Part shown: positions 17,084-25,354 of the stretch, one piece after another
How the letters are laid out: each line of letters begins with the position of its first letter
Numbering within the stretch: the stretch's first letter is position 1
NCBI GenBank assembly: GCA_016218045.1
Contig: JACRFB010000043.1
Location: 1 to 33,638, forward strand
Origin: Ignavibacteriota bacterium
Lineage (GTDB): Bacteria; Bacteroidota; Ignavibacteria; SZUA-365
DNA: 33,638 bases
Reading direction: 5' to 3'
The notes under the pieces: model-generated
The model's database searches: none
What the model was told of the DNA's origin: nothing
Seen by the model: the letters and a program-made list of their open reading frames with translations, nothing else
Made by a program: the position numbers and the translations under genes

Positions 17084-17737
17084 CTTCCCCTGATGTCGAA
17101 TAATCTCTCCACCGGCGAGATACACCACGTCCTCGGCGATATTTGTCACATGATCCGCGATGCGCTCCAGATAGCGCGCGGTGAGCATGATCTGCAGATC
17201 CGCATCCACATCGGTCTCGGCTGCGCGGAGGCGGTCGCGGATCAGACGGAACATCTCCTTGTTTAACGCATCGACCTCGTCGTCGAGTTTGCACACTTCG
17301 CGCGCAAGGTCCGCATTTAATGTCACGAGCGCATCGAGGGCCTTCTTCAACATGGTCAGAGCGCGCTCGCCCAGCAGGTCGATCTGCGGGGGAATCTGTG
17401 TCGCGCCCGAGCCCGCAAGGGTGATGGCGCGTTTCGCGATGTTCTTCGCCAGATCGCCGATGCGTTCGAGTTCATTGTTCATCTTGAGTACCGACACGAT
17501 GAAGCGCAGGTCGCCCGCGACGGGATGGTAGAGGGCGAGGATCTTGAGGCAGTCCTCCTCGACGTCAATTTCCATCTCGTCGATCTCCGCGTCGGTGTGT
17601 ATGACACGGCGCGCCAGATCCACGTCACGCTCGCGCATCGAGCGCAGGGCGATGGCCAGATCCTCCTCCACGATGGCGCTGAGCGCGAGAAGTTTTTTCT
17701 TCAACCGGTCTATTTCGCGATGAAAATGCAGAGACAT
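17081..17737 (-). CDS. phoU: Phosphate-signalling protein PhoU
   Basis: A 218-residue all-helical cytoplasmic protein made of two PhoU three-helix bundles. Each carries the metal-binding helix motif: 'NNELERIGDLAKNIAKRA' in the first and 'ARYLERIADHVTNIAEDV' in the second. PhoU links the Pst phosphate transporter to the PhoR kinase and dampens the Pho response when phosphate is ample. Here it lies downstream of phoB and phoR on the same strand, 45 bases after phoR, and the ribosome site AGGAAG supports the start. No pstSCAB genes are in the window, so the transporter must lie elsewhere. The C-terminus stops at the edge of a low-complexity repeat, but the domain appears complete. Confidence 0.95.
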   Translation of the reverse strand: MSLHFHREIDRLKKKLLALSAIVEEDLAIALRSMRERDVDLARRVIHTDAEIDEMEIDVEEDCLKILALYHPVAGDLRFIVSVLKMNNELERIGDLAKNIAKRAITLAGSGATQIPPQIDLLGERALTMLKKALDALVTLNADLAREVCKLDDEVDALNKEMFRLIRDRLRAAETDVDADLQIMLTARYLERIADHVTNIAEDVVYLAGGEIIRHQGK

Positions 17738-17782
17738 GATCTTCCTGTGTTGTACGTGAATGGCCTCGCGCCGAAGTCCCGG

Positions 17783-19561
17783 TCAGACCGCCGGAGGCAC
17801 GATGATGGTGAAGGTGCTGCCCGCGCCGGGAACGCTCTCGACGGACACGGTGCCCGCGTGCGCCTGCACGATGTGTTTGACGATCGAAAGGCCGAGTCCG
17901 GTGCTGCCGCTTGCGCGGCTCCGCGAAGTGTCGACGCGGTAGAATCGTTCGAAGATGCGCCCGAGATGTTCGGCGGGGATGCCGCGTCCCTGATCCTGCA
18001 CCTGTATGCGCACGCCCTCCGACGACCGCTCGGCGCGCACGGCCACGCGTGTGTTGGTGTCGCTGTATTTGATCGCGTTGTCCACCAGATTCGCGACGGC
18101 CTGTTCGAGCAGTTGCGCGTTTGCGCGCGCGCGCAGCGCGGGATCGCAGGTGATGTCGATGTGGACGGAGCGCTCGGCGGCGATCGCCGCGCGGCTCTGC
18201 ACAGCGGAGGTAACAACATCGCAGACGGACGTGGTCGCGAGCAGCACTTCCATGCGCTCGGATTCCTGCTCGATGCGCGAGAGACTCAGCAGATCCTCGA
18301 TGATGTTGTGCAGGCGGTCCGATTCCTTCGCGATGATCGCCAGAAAACGATCGCGCGTGGCGGCATCCTCTGCTGCACCATCCTGCAGAGTTTCAACAAA
18401 ACCCTTGATCGATGTCACGGGTGTCTTGAGTTCATGCGAGACGTTGGCCACAAAATCGCGGCGCACATTCTCGAGGCGGCGGAGCTGCGTTATATCGTTG
18501 GTCACGATCACGGCGCCGATCGCCCTGCCGTCGCCGTCGCGCAGCACGCTTCCGTGCGCCTGTATGTGGCGGTCCTCGCCGTCTCGCAGCGTGATCACCC
18601 CTTCAGCGGGTTCCAGCGCCTCGAGTGTGCGCGCGGCGAAGCGTTGCACGTCGATGTTCCGCACAACTTCCTGTATGGCACGGCCCTTCGCGGTGCGTGG
18701 ATCCACGTCGAACAGCCGGCCCGCGGCCGCGTTCATGTTCAGGATGCGCTCGTCGGTGTCGATGGCAATCACCCCCTCGGCCATGCTCGAGAGCACCGCC
18801 TCCTGCTCGTTGCGCTGCTGCAGTATCGTGCGAATGCGTTCATCGAGCTGCCGCGCCATGAGCGACATCGCATCGGTCAGCGTCGCGACCTCATCGGTTT
18901 CCCCGATGGGCAGGCGGTAGGCGAAATTGCCGCGCGCGAACTGCTCGGCACCCTCGCGTAATGCCGCGATTGGACGCGTGATGCGCCGTATCGACACGGC
19001 GATGAGCAGAGCCGACACACACGCAAACACCACGCCGCCGATGATGACGCTGCGCTGCAGCATCGCCGCGAATTCGTCGACCGCGGTCAGCGACACTGCC
19101 AGACGCGCCACGCCCGTGATGCGTCCGCCGGAGCGGATCGGCCGCGCGACGTAGAGCATGTTGACCTGCAAGGTCGGACTGAATCGTTTGGACCACGACC
19201 GCTCGCCACGCAGTGCCGACGCGATCTCGGGCCGGCCCGCATGGTTTTCCATCCGCGCCGGATCCTCCATCGAATCGCCCAGTACTGTGCCGTCGGGCGC
19301 GATGATGGTAATGCGGCCCGAGGCGCCCGCGGCGAGTTCACGCGTGAGCGCCTGCACATCCTTCGACGCCGCCCCCGCTGCGCCCAGCGAGTGCATGCGG
19401 TTCTCCACCAGGTAACATCGCGCGTGCAACTCGTCGCGCATGTGGTCGGTGACGAGGTCCTTCAGCGACTCGGTCGAATGCCAGACGAACGCGGCCAGCG
19501 CCACGACGGCGAGAAAAAAAAGCGACAGGGGTAAGCGCCGCAACATGCTCCGTTTGCTCAT
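17783..19561 (-). CDS. phoR: Pho-type sensor histidine kinase
   Basis: A 592-residue membrane sensor kinase. Order: TM1 (about 11-27), a periplasmic sensor region (about 28-168), TM2 (about 171-191), HAMP (about 192-244), PAS (about 252-360), HisKA with H376 in FVANVSHELKTP, and HATPase with N495 (NLVDNAIKYS), DQGRGIP, FERFYR and GLGLSIV. It would phosphorylate the adjacent PhoB-like regulator. It starts three bases after the phoB stop codon, with its ribosome site AAGGA in the last phoB codons, so the two are co-translated. The PhoR assignment rests on gene context (phoB and phoU on either side) and the TM-HAMP-PAS layout; its large periplasmic domain is shared with Gram-positive PhoR and PnpS-type kinases and is absent from E. 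coli PhoR. Confidence 0.92.
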   Translation of the reverse strand: MSKRSMLRRLPLSLFFLAVVALAAFVWHSTESLKDLVTDHMRDELHARCYLVENRMHSLGAAGAASKDVQALTRELAAGASGRITIIAPDGTVLGDSMEDPARMENHAGRPEIASALRGERSWSKRFSPTLQVNMLYVARPIRSGGRITGVARLAVSLTAVDEFAAMLQRSVIIGGVVFACVSALLIAVSIRRITRPIAALREGAEQFARGNFAYRLPIGETDEVATLTDAMSLMARQLDERIRTILQQRNEQEAVLSSMAEGVIAIDTDERILNMNAAAGRLFDVDPRTAKGRAIQEVVRNIDVQRFAARTLEALEPAEGVITLRDGEDRHIQAHGSVLRDGDGRAIGAVIVTNDITQLRRLENVRRDFVANVSHELKTPVTSIKGFVETLQDGAAEDAATRDRFLAIIAKESDRLHNIIEDLLSLSRIEQESERMEVLLATTSVCDVVTSAVQSRAAIAAERSVHIDITCDPALRARANAQLLEQAVANLVDNAIKYSDTNTRVAVRAERSSEGVRIQVQDQGRGIPAEHLGRIFERFYRVDTSRSRASGSTGLGLSIVKHIVQAHAGTVSVESVPGAGSTFTIIVPPAV

Positions 19562-19564
19562 CCT

Positions 19565-20254
19565 CTATTCCTTGAAGCGGTAGCCGACGCCGCGCACGGT
19601 TTCGACATAGTGCGCCGCCGCGCCGAGTTTTCTGCGCAGTCCCACGATCTGCACGTCGACGGAGCGGTCGGTGACGGGATAGCCGTCGCCGCGCACGGCA
19701 TCCACGATCTGCGCGCGTGTGAACACCCAGCCGGGACGTGTCGCCAGGAACTGCAGCACGCGGAACTCCGTCACTGTCAGCTCGACTTGTTCGCCCGCGA
19801 TGGTCACTTCGTGCCGCAGCGGATTGATGGTGATTTCATGCACCGACAACGGCTGCGTGGCGGCGTCCGCGCCCGGCGCGCCTTTGCGGCGCAGAATGGT
19901 TTTCAGGCGCGCAAGCAGCACGCGCGGACTGAAGGGTTTGGTGATGTAATCGTCGGCGCCTATCTCGAGGCCGGTCACGATGTCGGCCTCCTCGGTGCGC
20001 GCTGTCACCATCAGGATGGGTACCCCGGCGGTGCCGGCCCCGCTTTTTAACGCGCGGCACACTTCGAGGCCGTCGAGGCCCGGCAGCATGATGTCGAGTA
20101 TCGCCGCATCCGGTGGCGAGCGCCGCGCCTTCTGCAGCGCTTCTTCCCCGCTGCGCGCGCGTTCGACGGTGTACCCGTCCTTGATCAGATTGAAGCTGAT
20201 AAGTTCGAGGATGTCTTCCTCGTCTTCAACAACGAGTATGGTGCCTTTTGCCAT
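19565..20254 (-). CDS. phoB: OmpR/PhoB-family response regulator
   Basis: A 229-residue DNA-binding regulator. The receiver domain (about 5-120) has the acidic pocket E10/D11, phospho-acceptor D54 in AILDIMLPG, T84 and K106 in ITKPF. The C-terminal winged-helix domain (about 130-228) shows 'LTVTEFRVLQFLATRPGWVF', 'RSVDVQIVGLRRKLG' and 'VETVRGVGYRF', typical of the OmpR/PhoB subgroup. Phosphorylated by the downstream kinase, it would activate phosphate-starvation genes. It is first in a phoB-phoR-phoU unit. The 95 bases upstream show no convincing Pho box or sigma70 pair, so its control is not clear from sequence. Confidence 0.93.
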   Translation of the reverse strand: MAKGTILVVEDEEDILELISFNLIKDGYTVERARSGEEALQKARRSPPDAAILDIMLPGLDGLEVCRALKSGAGTAGVPILMVTARTEEADIVTGLEIGADDYITKPFSPRVLLARLKTILRRKGAPGADAATQPLSVHEITINPLRHEVTIAGEQVELTVTEFRVLQFLATRPGWVFTRAQIVDAVRGDGYPVTDRSVDVQIVGLRRKLGAAAHYVETVRGVGYRFKE

Positions 20255-20349
20255 CGTTCATGTGTCCAAATGATCCGCAATATCGTTCATTCTCTGTTAG
20301 GAACGGATGAGGCGAATGTTTGGATTATGTGTGTGGTACGGCAGTCCCG

Positions 20350-20775
20350 CTATCCCTCGGGATTCAGAACCAGCTCCAGCCGGATGACGTTGTGGCCACC
20401 CTCGCGCCGGTACTCGACACGATTCATCATCGTTGTGACAAGATGGATGCCGAGGCCGCCTATTCTGCGCTCCTCGAGCGGCGCGTCGATGTCGGGTTTT
20501 TCGGCGCGCAACGGATCGAACTCGCGGGCGTCGTCGTCGATGCACACGTGTGCGCGGCCGTCATCCACACGCAGCGTCACCGTGATGTCGTGCGACGCGG
20601 TATCGTCGTAGCCGTACGATATCGTGTTTGTCAGCAGCTCATCGAGGGCCAACGTCAAGGCGAAGACGTCGCCGCCGCCGATCGCGTGTGTGGTACGAAT
20701 CTCCTCGAGCCACGCGTGAACACGTGTCAGTTCGGGAATGCTGTTCTGTATCTGTAAGATCCAATCGGAGGTCAT
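20350..20775 (-). CDS. RsbW-like anti-sigma / serine kinase
   Basis: A 141-residue cytoplasmic GHKL ATPase of the RsbW/SpoIIAB type (HATPase_c_2). Members phosphorylate a STAS partner on serine and, when released, bind a sigma factor or other target. The N box is LALDELLTNTISYGY (E46, N50), G1 is 'CIDDDAREFDP' (D81-D82) and G2 is 'RIGGLGIHLV' (G106-G109). There is no HisKA region. It is the last gene of a seven-gene run, 32 bases after the ABC ATPase, and complements the STAS and PP2C proteins encoded earlier in the same run. No sigma-factor gene lies nearby, so the output partner is unknown. Confidence 0.88.
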   Translation of the reverse strand: MTSDWILQIQNSIPELTRVHAWLEEIRTTHAIGGGDVFALTLALDELLTNTISYGYDDTASHDITVTLRVDDGRAHVCIDDDAREFDPLRAEKPDIDAPLEERRIGGLGIHLVTTMMNRVEYRREGGHNVIRLELVLNPEG

Positions 20776-20807
20776 GCTCTGCCTGCATCCTGATGGCGGT
20801 GAGACTG

Positions 20808-21668
20808 CTACACGTACGCGCGCCGCATGAAGTCGGCGGTGCTTTCGTCGAACTGATCGATCTGCCGCAGCTCGTCGAACCAGTGCATGAGATCTGGGAC
20901 GCGGAGATGACGCTTGTCCGCGCCCGACACGTCGTGCACCACCCTGCCGCGGTGCATCATGATGAGACGGTCGCCAAGATTAATGGCATCCTGCAGGGAA
21001 TGTGTGACCATGAGTGTTGTGATCGCGGCGTCGGTCACGATCTCCTTGCTCAAACGTATGATCAGCTCGGCACTGCGCGGATCGAGCGCCGACGTGTGCT
21101 CGTCGAGCAGCAGGATCTCGGGCTGTTGCCACACGGCCATGAGCAGCGTCAACGCCTGCCGCTGTCCGCCCGACAGTGTTCCGATGGGGACGTCGAGACG
21201 CTCCTCGAGTCCGAGCCCGAGCGCGCGGCAACGCGCGGCGATGTCGCTGCGAAGGCGCGTGTTGAGCGCGCGGCCGAGTCCGCGCCGGATGCCGCGCCGC
21301 GACGCGATGGCGAAGTTTTCGGCGATGCTGAGTCCCGCGGCTGTGCCGGTGAAGGGATCCTGGAAGACGCGGGCGATAAAGCGCGCGCGCTGGAAATCGG
21401 GCCAGTGGGTGATGTCGATGCCGTTCAGATGCAGGGTCCCGACTTCCGGGGCGTAACTGCCCGCGATCGCCTGCAGCAATGTCGATTTGCCGGATCCGTT
21501 TTGTCCGACCACCACGATGAACTCGCCCTTCGCGATCGAGAGCGACACATCGCGCAGTGCGTGCACTTCCGACAGCGTGCCGCGGTTGAAATACTTGTGC
21601 ACACCCGCGAGTTCGAGCAGCGTCGCGGGCGTCGCGGACGCCGCGCCCGTGTTGCGGAATTCCGTCAT
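20808..21668 (-). CDS. ABC transporter ATP-binding protein (ABC_sub_bind-associated type)
   Basis: A 286-residue cytoplasmic ATPase that powers the transporter formed with the next gene. Walker A is GQNGSGKST (55-63), Q-loop VFQDP (Q103), signature LSGGQ (165-169), Walker B ILLLDE (185-190) and H-loop MVTHS (H223). The ATG at 21668 is chosen over a much longer upstream frame: it follows GGAGG by nine bases and overlaps the permease stop codon as ATGA, which implies translational coupling. The protein resembles the ATPase of the uncharacterised transport trio whose binding protein is ABC_sub_bind (the TrpXYZ-like group). Substrate is not determined by sequence. Confidence 0.93.
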   Translation of the reverse strand: MTEFRNTGAASATPATLLELAGVHKYFNRGTLSEVHALRDVSLSIAKGEFIVVVGQNGSGKSTLLQAIAGSYAPEVGTLHLNGIDITHWPDFQRARFIARVFQDPFTGTAAGLSIAENFAIASRRGIRRGLGRALNTRLRSDIAARCRALGLGLEERLDVPIGTLSGGQRQALTLLMAVWQQPEILLLDEHTSALDPRSAELIIRLSKEIVTDAAITTLMVTHSLQDAINLGDRLIMMHRGRVVHDVSGADKRHLRVPDLMHWFDELRQIDQFDESTADFMRRAYV

Positions 21669-22579
21669 CGCGCGCGCCTCCGCAGTACATCGGGAAGCCA
21701 GAGCACCAGCACCAGGAAGGTGGCGTTGATCAGCTTGAAGTAGTCGGTCTCCACGCCCAATGCCAGCAGCGCGGCCACGAGATAGCGCACGATCACGCTG
21801 GCAAGCACGACACTGGCTAGAGCGCGCGCCAGGCGTCCTCTGCCCGCGATCACCTGGCCGACTATCACGCTGGTCAATCCCACCGCGATGAAGCCGACGC
21901 CGGTTGTGAGATCGGCCGTGTTGACGTCCTGCGCGTACAGTGCGCCGGCCGCGGCCACGAGCCCGTTCGAGATCGCCAGTCCGATGAGCACCGTGAGGTT
22001 GGTGTTCACACCGAGTGCGCGCACCATGCGCTCGTTCTCGCCCGATGCGCGCAGCGCCAGTCCGATGTTGGTGCGGAGAAACGCGTACAGCGCAAAGGAA
22101 ACCACTGCAACGATGCACAGCACCATGGCTGCAAAAACAATATCCTCGGCGGGCAGCACGGCCTGTTTCAAGGCCGCGAGTGTGGATTCCGAAAACAATG
22201 CCGCGCCGATGTCCGCTGCCTGTGTCTTGAGCGACGCTTCGTCGATCAGCACCACGGCGCTCGAATCCATCAGGAAGTAATTTGCGGAGTAGAGGCCGGT
22301 CATCACGATGATGCCGCTCAGGATCTTGTTCACGTGCAGGCGGGTCTGCAGCAGGCCCGTCACTGAGCCCGCGATCATGCCCGCGAGCACGCCAAGCAGC
22401 GTAGCACTGACGGGATCGGTTCCGTTTTTGATGGCCATAAGAGCCACCACACCGCCACTCGAGAAGGAACCGTCGACGGTGATGTCCGGGAAATTGAAAA
22501 TCCTGTAGCTGATGTACACGCCGAGCCCAAGCAGCGCAAGTATCAAGCCGAGCGTGAGCGGACCGAGGTAGACGAGCAT
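21665..22579 (-). CDS. ABC transporter permease
   Basis: A 304-residue inner-membrane permease with about eight to nine hydrophobic segments, from 'GPLTLGLILALLGLGVYIS' to 'FKLINATFLVLVLWLPDVL'. Features of the type II (BPD_transp_2-like) family include 'FNFPDITVDGSFSSGG' near the N-terminus, 'NKILSGIIVMTGLYSANYF' and 'LRASGENERMVRALGVN', the cytoplasmic coupling loop. The ATG at 22579 follows AAGGG and lies five bases after the stop of the STAS-fusion gene; longer frames upstream are out of frame with real genes. It overlaps the ATPase start by four bases. This family normally pairs with the ABC_sub_bind lipoprotein, encoded two genes upstream. Confidence 0.9.
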   Translation of the reverse strand: MLVYLGPLTLGLILALLGLGVYISYRIFNFPDITVDGSFSSGGVVALMAIKNGTDPVSATLLGVLAGMIAGSVTGLLQTRLHVNKILSGIIVMTGLYSANYFLMDSSAVVLIDEASLKTQAADIGAALFSESTLAALKQAVLPAEDIVFAAMVLCIVAVVSFALYAFLRTNIGLALRASGENERMVRALGVNTNLTVLIGLAISNGLVAAAGALYAQDVNTADLTTGVGFIAVGLTSVIVGQVIAGRGRLARALASVVLASVIVRYLVAALLALGVETDYFKLINATFLVLVLWLPDVLRRRAR

Positions 22580-22584
22580 GCCGG

Positions 22585-23832
22585 TCAGCCCTTCACCGAT
22601 GTGACGGGACCGAACCAGCAGGCGCCGCGCAGAAATTCGCTCTGCCCGCGCCCGGTGAACGGCCGGTCGTCGTTGATCAGATGCAGCAGCCCCAGCGAAC
22701 TCTCGCTGTCGAATGTGTCGGGATCGAACATGGTGGCGACGGTCTGATGCAGGTCGAGCTTGCCCTTTGTAACGTGACGATACGAAAGAGCGGCGGCATG
22801 CGCGTGCGCAACGATGTCGGAACCGGTCGCGAGCGGACGCAGGAACGGGCGCAACGCCGCGTCTTCGCCACGGGCCACGATGCCCACCACCCACGCGAGA
22901 CTGCGCGCGTGCAGGGGTTCGAGCGAATATCCGAACCACTCGCGCACTTCGGGATGTGAAAACACCGCGCTGCCCGGCTGCACCGGCGACCGGCGCAGCC
23001 AGGTGCCCACGAGCCCCGAGGTCTCGGCCAGCACCACAAAACCGACGGTGCCGCCGCCCGCCGTTTCGTGCAAACGCAGAAACAGCTCGGAGGCGGTGAG
23101 CGCCTCGCTGTGATTCTCGGTTTCAAATCGCGCGTGATGCGTGAACGCGCCCTGAAGGAGCACACCCGACAGCACGTGGACCGAGGGAACAAAGGAGCGC
23201 CGCGCGATGTCGTAGTCGGGCAGATTCGCACCGTTGCCGGGAAGATGGAACACCGCCCCGCCCATCGCGAGGTACTCGCCGAAACGACCGGCGCAGTCGT
23301 CGAAGTTCTCGCCGATGGCGCCGATGCCGAGGCCGAAGGTGGTGGAGGGATACGGCACGCTCGTGCAGTCGTCACGCGTGTACGCGGCGTCCGCGAGCAG
23401 CTCGGGCCTGCCGATGGGCCTGCAAGAAAGCCCTGTCTGGCCGCCCAGCGGATAGACGAGGTACGAGGCCGCGGCGGATTCGAGCCGTGTCGCCGCCTCC
23501 TCCTTCGCCTGCTTCGCCACGGGCGCTTCCTTGCCGGCGAGTAGAAACTGTGTGACGCCGGAGAGATCGAGCACCTTGCGGACATTGTCCGACGGATTCA
23601 CGACGCGCAGCGCGCCCTGCATGCCGAGCAGCATCTTGTAGTACCGCAGCAGCACGCTGATGCCCGCCGAACTGAGGAAATCGACCTCGCGGAAATCGAG
23701 CACGATCACATGCCGGTTCTCGCGCACCAGCGTCTCGAGTTCGCGCGTGAGATGTGTCGCCCAGTGCGCGTCAAGACGCCCGCGAAGGCGCAGCTCGGCC
23801 TCGCCTTCGACGTGGTGTACGGTGATGTCCAT
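22585..23832 (-). CDS. STAS domain fused to a large unrecognised domain
   Basis: A 415-residue soluble protein. Residues 1-100 are a STAS domain of the anti-sigma-antagonist type ('VIVLDFREVDFLSSAGISVL'), with S55 at the position phosphorylated in SpoIIAA and Ser in place of the preceding Asp. After a charged linker (about 103-120) comes a ~295-residue region that I do not recognise. It has 'TTFGLGIGAIGENFDDCAG', 'GGAVFHLPGNGANLPDYD', 'GTVGFVVLAETSGLVG' and 'HAHAAALSYR'. The acidic and Gly-rich blocks hint at an enzyme-like or degenerate phosphatase fold, but this is only an impression. The gene sits between the binding-protein and permease genes, where no regulatory protein would be expected in a plain transporter operon. 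Confidence 0.75.
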   Translation of the reverse strand: MDITVHHVEGEAELRLRGRLDAHWATHLTRELETLVRENRHVIVLDFREVDFLSSAGISVLLRYYKMLLGMQGALRVVNPSDNVRKVLDLSGVTQFLLAGKEAPVAKQAKEEAATRLESAAASYLVYPLGGQTGLSCRPIGRPELLADAAYTRDDCTSVPYPSTTFGLGIGAIGENFDDCAGRFGEYLAMGGAVFHLPGNGANLPDYDIARRSFVPSVHVLSGVLLQGAFTHHARFETENHSEALTASELFLRLHETAGGGTVGFVVLAETSGLVGTWLRRSPVQPGSAVFSHPEVREWFGYSLEPLHARSLAWVVGIVARGEDAALRPFLRPLATGSDIVAHAHAAALSYRHVTKGKLDLHQTVATMFDPDTFDSESSLGLLHLINDDRPFTGRGQSEFLRGACWFGPVTSVKG

Positions 23833-23866
23833 CGCGGGCCGGAGCGCCTCCGTGACTCGTCTGCGC

Positions 23867-24895
23867 TTACTGGGTGATGACGGAGTCCGCCTGCGCGAGC
23901 ACCGATGGCGGAATGGTCAGCCCGACCGCCTTCGCGTTCGCGGAGTTGACGATGAGATGGAACTTGTCGATGCGGCGGAACGGTATCGCGGCGACTTTTG
24001 TGCCCTTCATGATCTGCGCAATCGTCTCGGCGGCTTCTTTTGCCGACTCGTAGTAATCCGGCGCGAACACGATGCTCGAACCTGTCCGCGCCTGTTCGTT
24101 CACGAACGAAAACACGGGGAGGTTGTACTTGCGGGCCGTCTGTGCGATGATCGGGAACATGGCGCTCGTCAGGTTGTCCTCGATCTGGCAGATGGCGTCG
24201 GGCGTGCGTGAACAGAGCGCATTGACGGCCGGTGCCACGTCGGCCTTGGTGCTGACGTCGATGGCGTCGACGGTCATGCCGTGTTTCGCGGCCGCGGTGA
24301 TGAGCTGCGACTTATAGTATGTCGCGTTCATCTCGAGCGACGAGAACAGCGTGCCGATGCGTTTGGCCTTCGGCATACATTCCTTGATGTAGCCGAGCAT
24401 GCGGTCGAAGGTCGTGTTTGTGTACACGCCTGTCACATTCGGAAGATGGACGCTGTCGTTGACGCCCACGGTGGAAATGACGAAGGGATTGGCGACCACC
24501 ATGAACACGATCGGCGTGTTGTCGACGCGCTTGATGGCGGTGTGCAGCGTGGAGGTCTGCAGCGAAATGAGCAGGTCGGTGCTGCCCGCGGCAACCTTGT
24601 CGAAGAGTCCGCGCAGCACGGGCACGTCGCCATGGGCGTTCATCGAGGTGATCTCGAAGTCCTTGCCTTCGACAAGCCCGACGTCGCGCAAACCCACGCG
24701 CAGGCCGCGCTCGGTGTCCTCGGTCTGCTGAAGTTCTTCAAACTTGACGATCGTGAAATTCCACATCCGTCCGCCGGGTCCTGCCTGCCCCCCCTCGTCG
24801 CCGTCCGATTTCTTGCAGGAGGCGAAAAACACCGTCGCTGCCGCGACGACGAGCACGAGCGGAATGAGACGGTGATTGTAGACCGTAGTGCGCAC
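23867..24895 (-). CDS. ABC_sub_bind-family periplasmic lipoprotein
   Basis: A 342-residue substrate-binding protein of the ABC_sub_bind family (TrpX-like). A lipoprotein signal ends in FFAS-C27, so the mature protein would be anchored by a lipid at Cys27, followed by a charged linker (KKSDGDEGG). The two-lobe fold shows the family words 'RGLRVGLRDVGLVEGKDF', 'IVFMVVANPF', 'NVTGVYT', 'KRIGTLFSSLEMNA' and 'IVFAPDYYESAKEAAE'. The GTG at 24895 is chosen because AAGGAG lies seven bases before it and it starts the signal peptide directly; longer frames have no such support. It delivers ligand to the permease and ATPase two and three genes downstream. The ligand is unknown; aromatic amino acids are known for a few relatives. 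Confidence 0.9.
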   Translation of the reverse strand: MRTTVYNHRLIPLVLVVAAATVFFASCKKSDGDEGGQAGPGGRMWNFTIVKFEELQQTEDTERGLRVGLRDVGLVEGKDFEITSMNAHGDVPVLRGLFDKVAAGSTDLLISLQTSTLHTAIKRVDNTPIVFMVVANPFVISTVGVNDSVHLPNVTGVYTNTTFDRMLGYIKECMPKAKRIGTLFSSLEMNATYYKSQLITAAAKHGMTVDAIDVSTKADVAPAVNALCSRTPDAICQIEDNLTSAMFPIIAQTARKYNLPVFSFVNEQARTGSSIVFAPDYYESAKEAAETIAQIMKGTKVAAIPFRRIDKFHLIVNSANAKAVGLTIPPSVLAQADSVITQ

Positions 24896-24902
24896 GTTGA
24901 GA

Positions 24903-24908
24903 CTCCTT
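24903..24908 (-). promoter_or_regulatory. Ribosome binding site deciding the GTG start of the lipoprotein
   Basis: AAGGAG on the minus strand, seven bases before GTG at 24895. It is the best ribosome site in the cluster and fixes a non-ATG start. Confidence 0.75.
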
Positions 24909-24960
24909 GAAATGTGAGGTTCAGATGGTGATTGTGAGCGCGTCCGACGCGTGAACGGCG

Positions 24961-25296
24961 TCAGGAGACGACCGCGATCGCGTCCTGCTCGGTCTCCTTC
25001 AGCGGAAACACCACATGGAGCCCCGCGATGGTGAAGACCTTGGTGATATGCGGATTGAGGCCGAAGAGCGCCATTTTCCCGCCGCCGGCCATGAGCCGCT
25101 TCATGCCGATAAGCAGCACGCGCAGGCCCGAACTGTCGATGTAGTCGCAGCCCGTGAAATCGACCAGCAGCCGCGTCTCGCCCGCTCCGATGCACTGCAT
25201 CATCTGCTCTTCGAACGGTTTCACTGTCACGGCGTTCATGCGGCCGACGAGCCTGATAACGGATACGTCGGTATTTTTTTCCAGAATGACGTCCAC
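24961..25296 (-). CDS. STAS-domain anti-sigma factor antagonist
   Basis: A 111-residue single-domain STAS protein of the SpoIIAA/RsbV type. The switch loop reads CDYIDSSGLRVLL, with S55 aligned to the phospho-serine of SpoIIAA. In partner switching the unphosphorylated form binds the RsbW-like kinase and frees the kinase's target, and the phosphorylated form lets go. The GTG at 25296 is chosen because GCAGGAA (25304-25310) lies seven bases upstream and the domain begins at once (VDVILEKN); the longer frame overlaps the phosphatase gene. It starts 58 bases after the receiver-PP2C gene, its likely phosphatase, and precedes the lipoprotein gene. Confidence 0.9.
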   Translation of the reverse strand: MDVILEKNTDVSVIRLVGRMNAVTVKPFEEQMMQCIGAGETRLLVDFTGCDYIDSSGLRVLLIGMKRLMAGGGKMALFGLNPHITKVFTIAGLHVVFPLKETEQDAIAVVS

Positions 25297-25354
25297 GTGT
25301 GTATTCCTGCTTCTGTGCTGAGGAAATGCTGCTCGATGGGTGCGGAGAGGCCGG

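Noticed and set aside
17525-18961. 478-codon plus-strand frame antisense to phoU and phoR
   Set aside because: His/Arg/Asp-rich shadow with no domain features; both genes on the minus strand are well supported.
20255-20349. Pho box upstream of phoB
   Set aside because: No pair of CTGTCAT-like 7-mers with the expected spacing was found.
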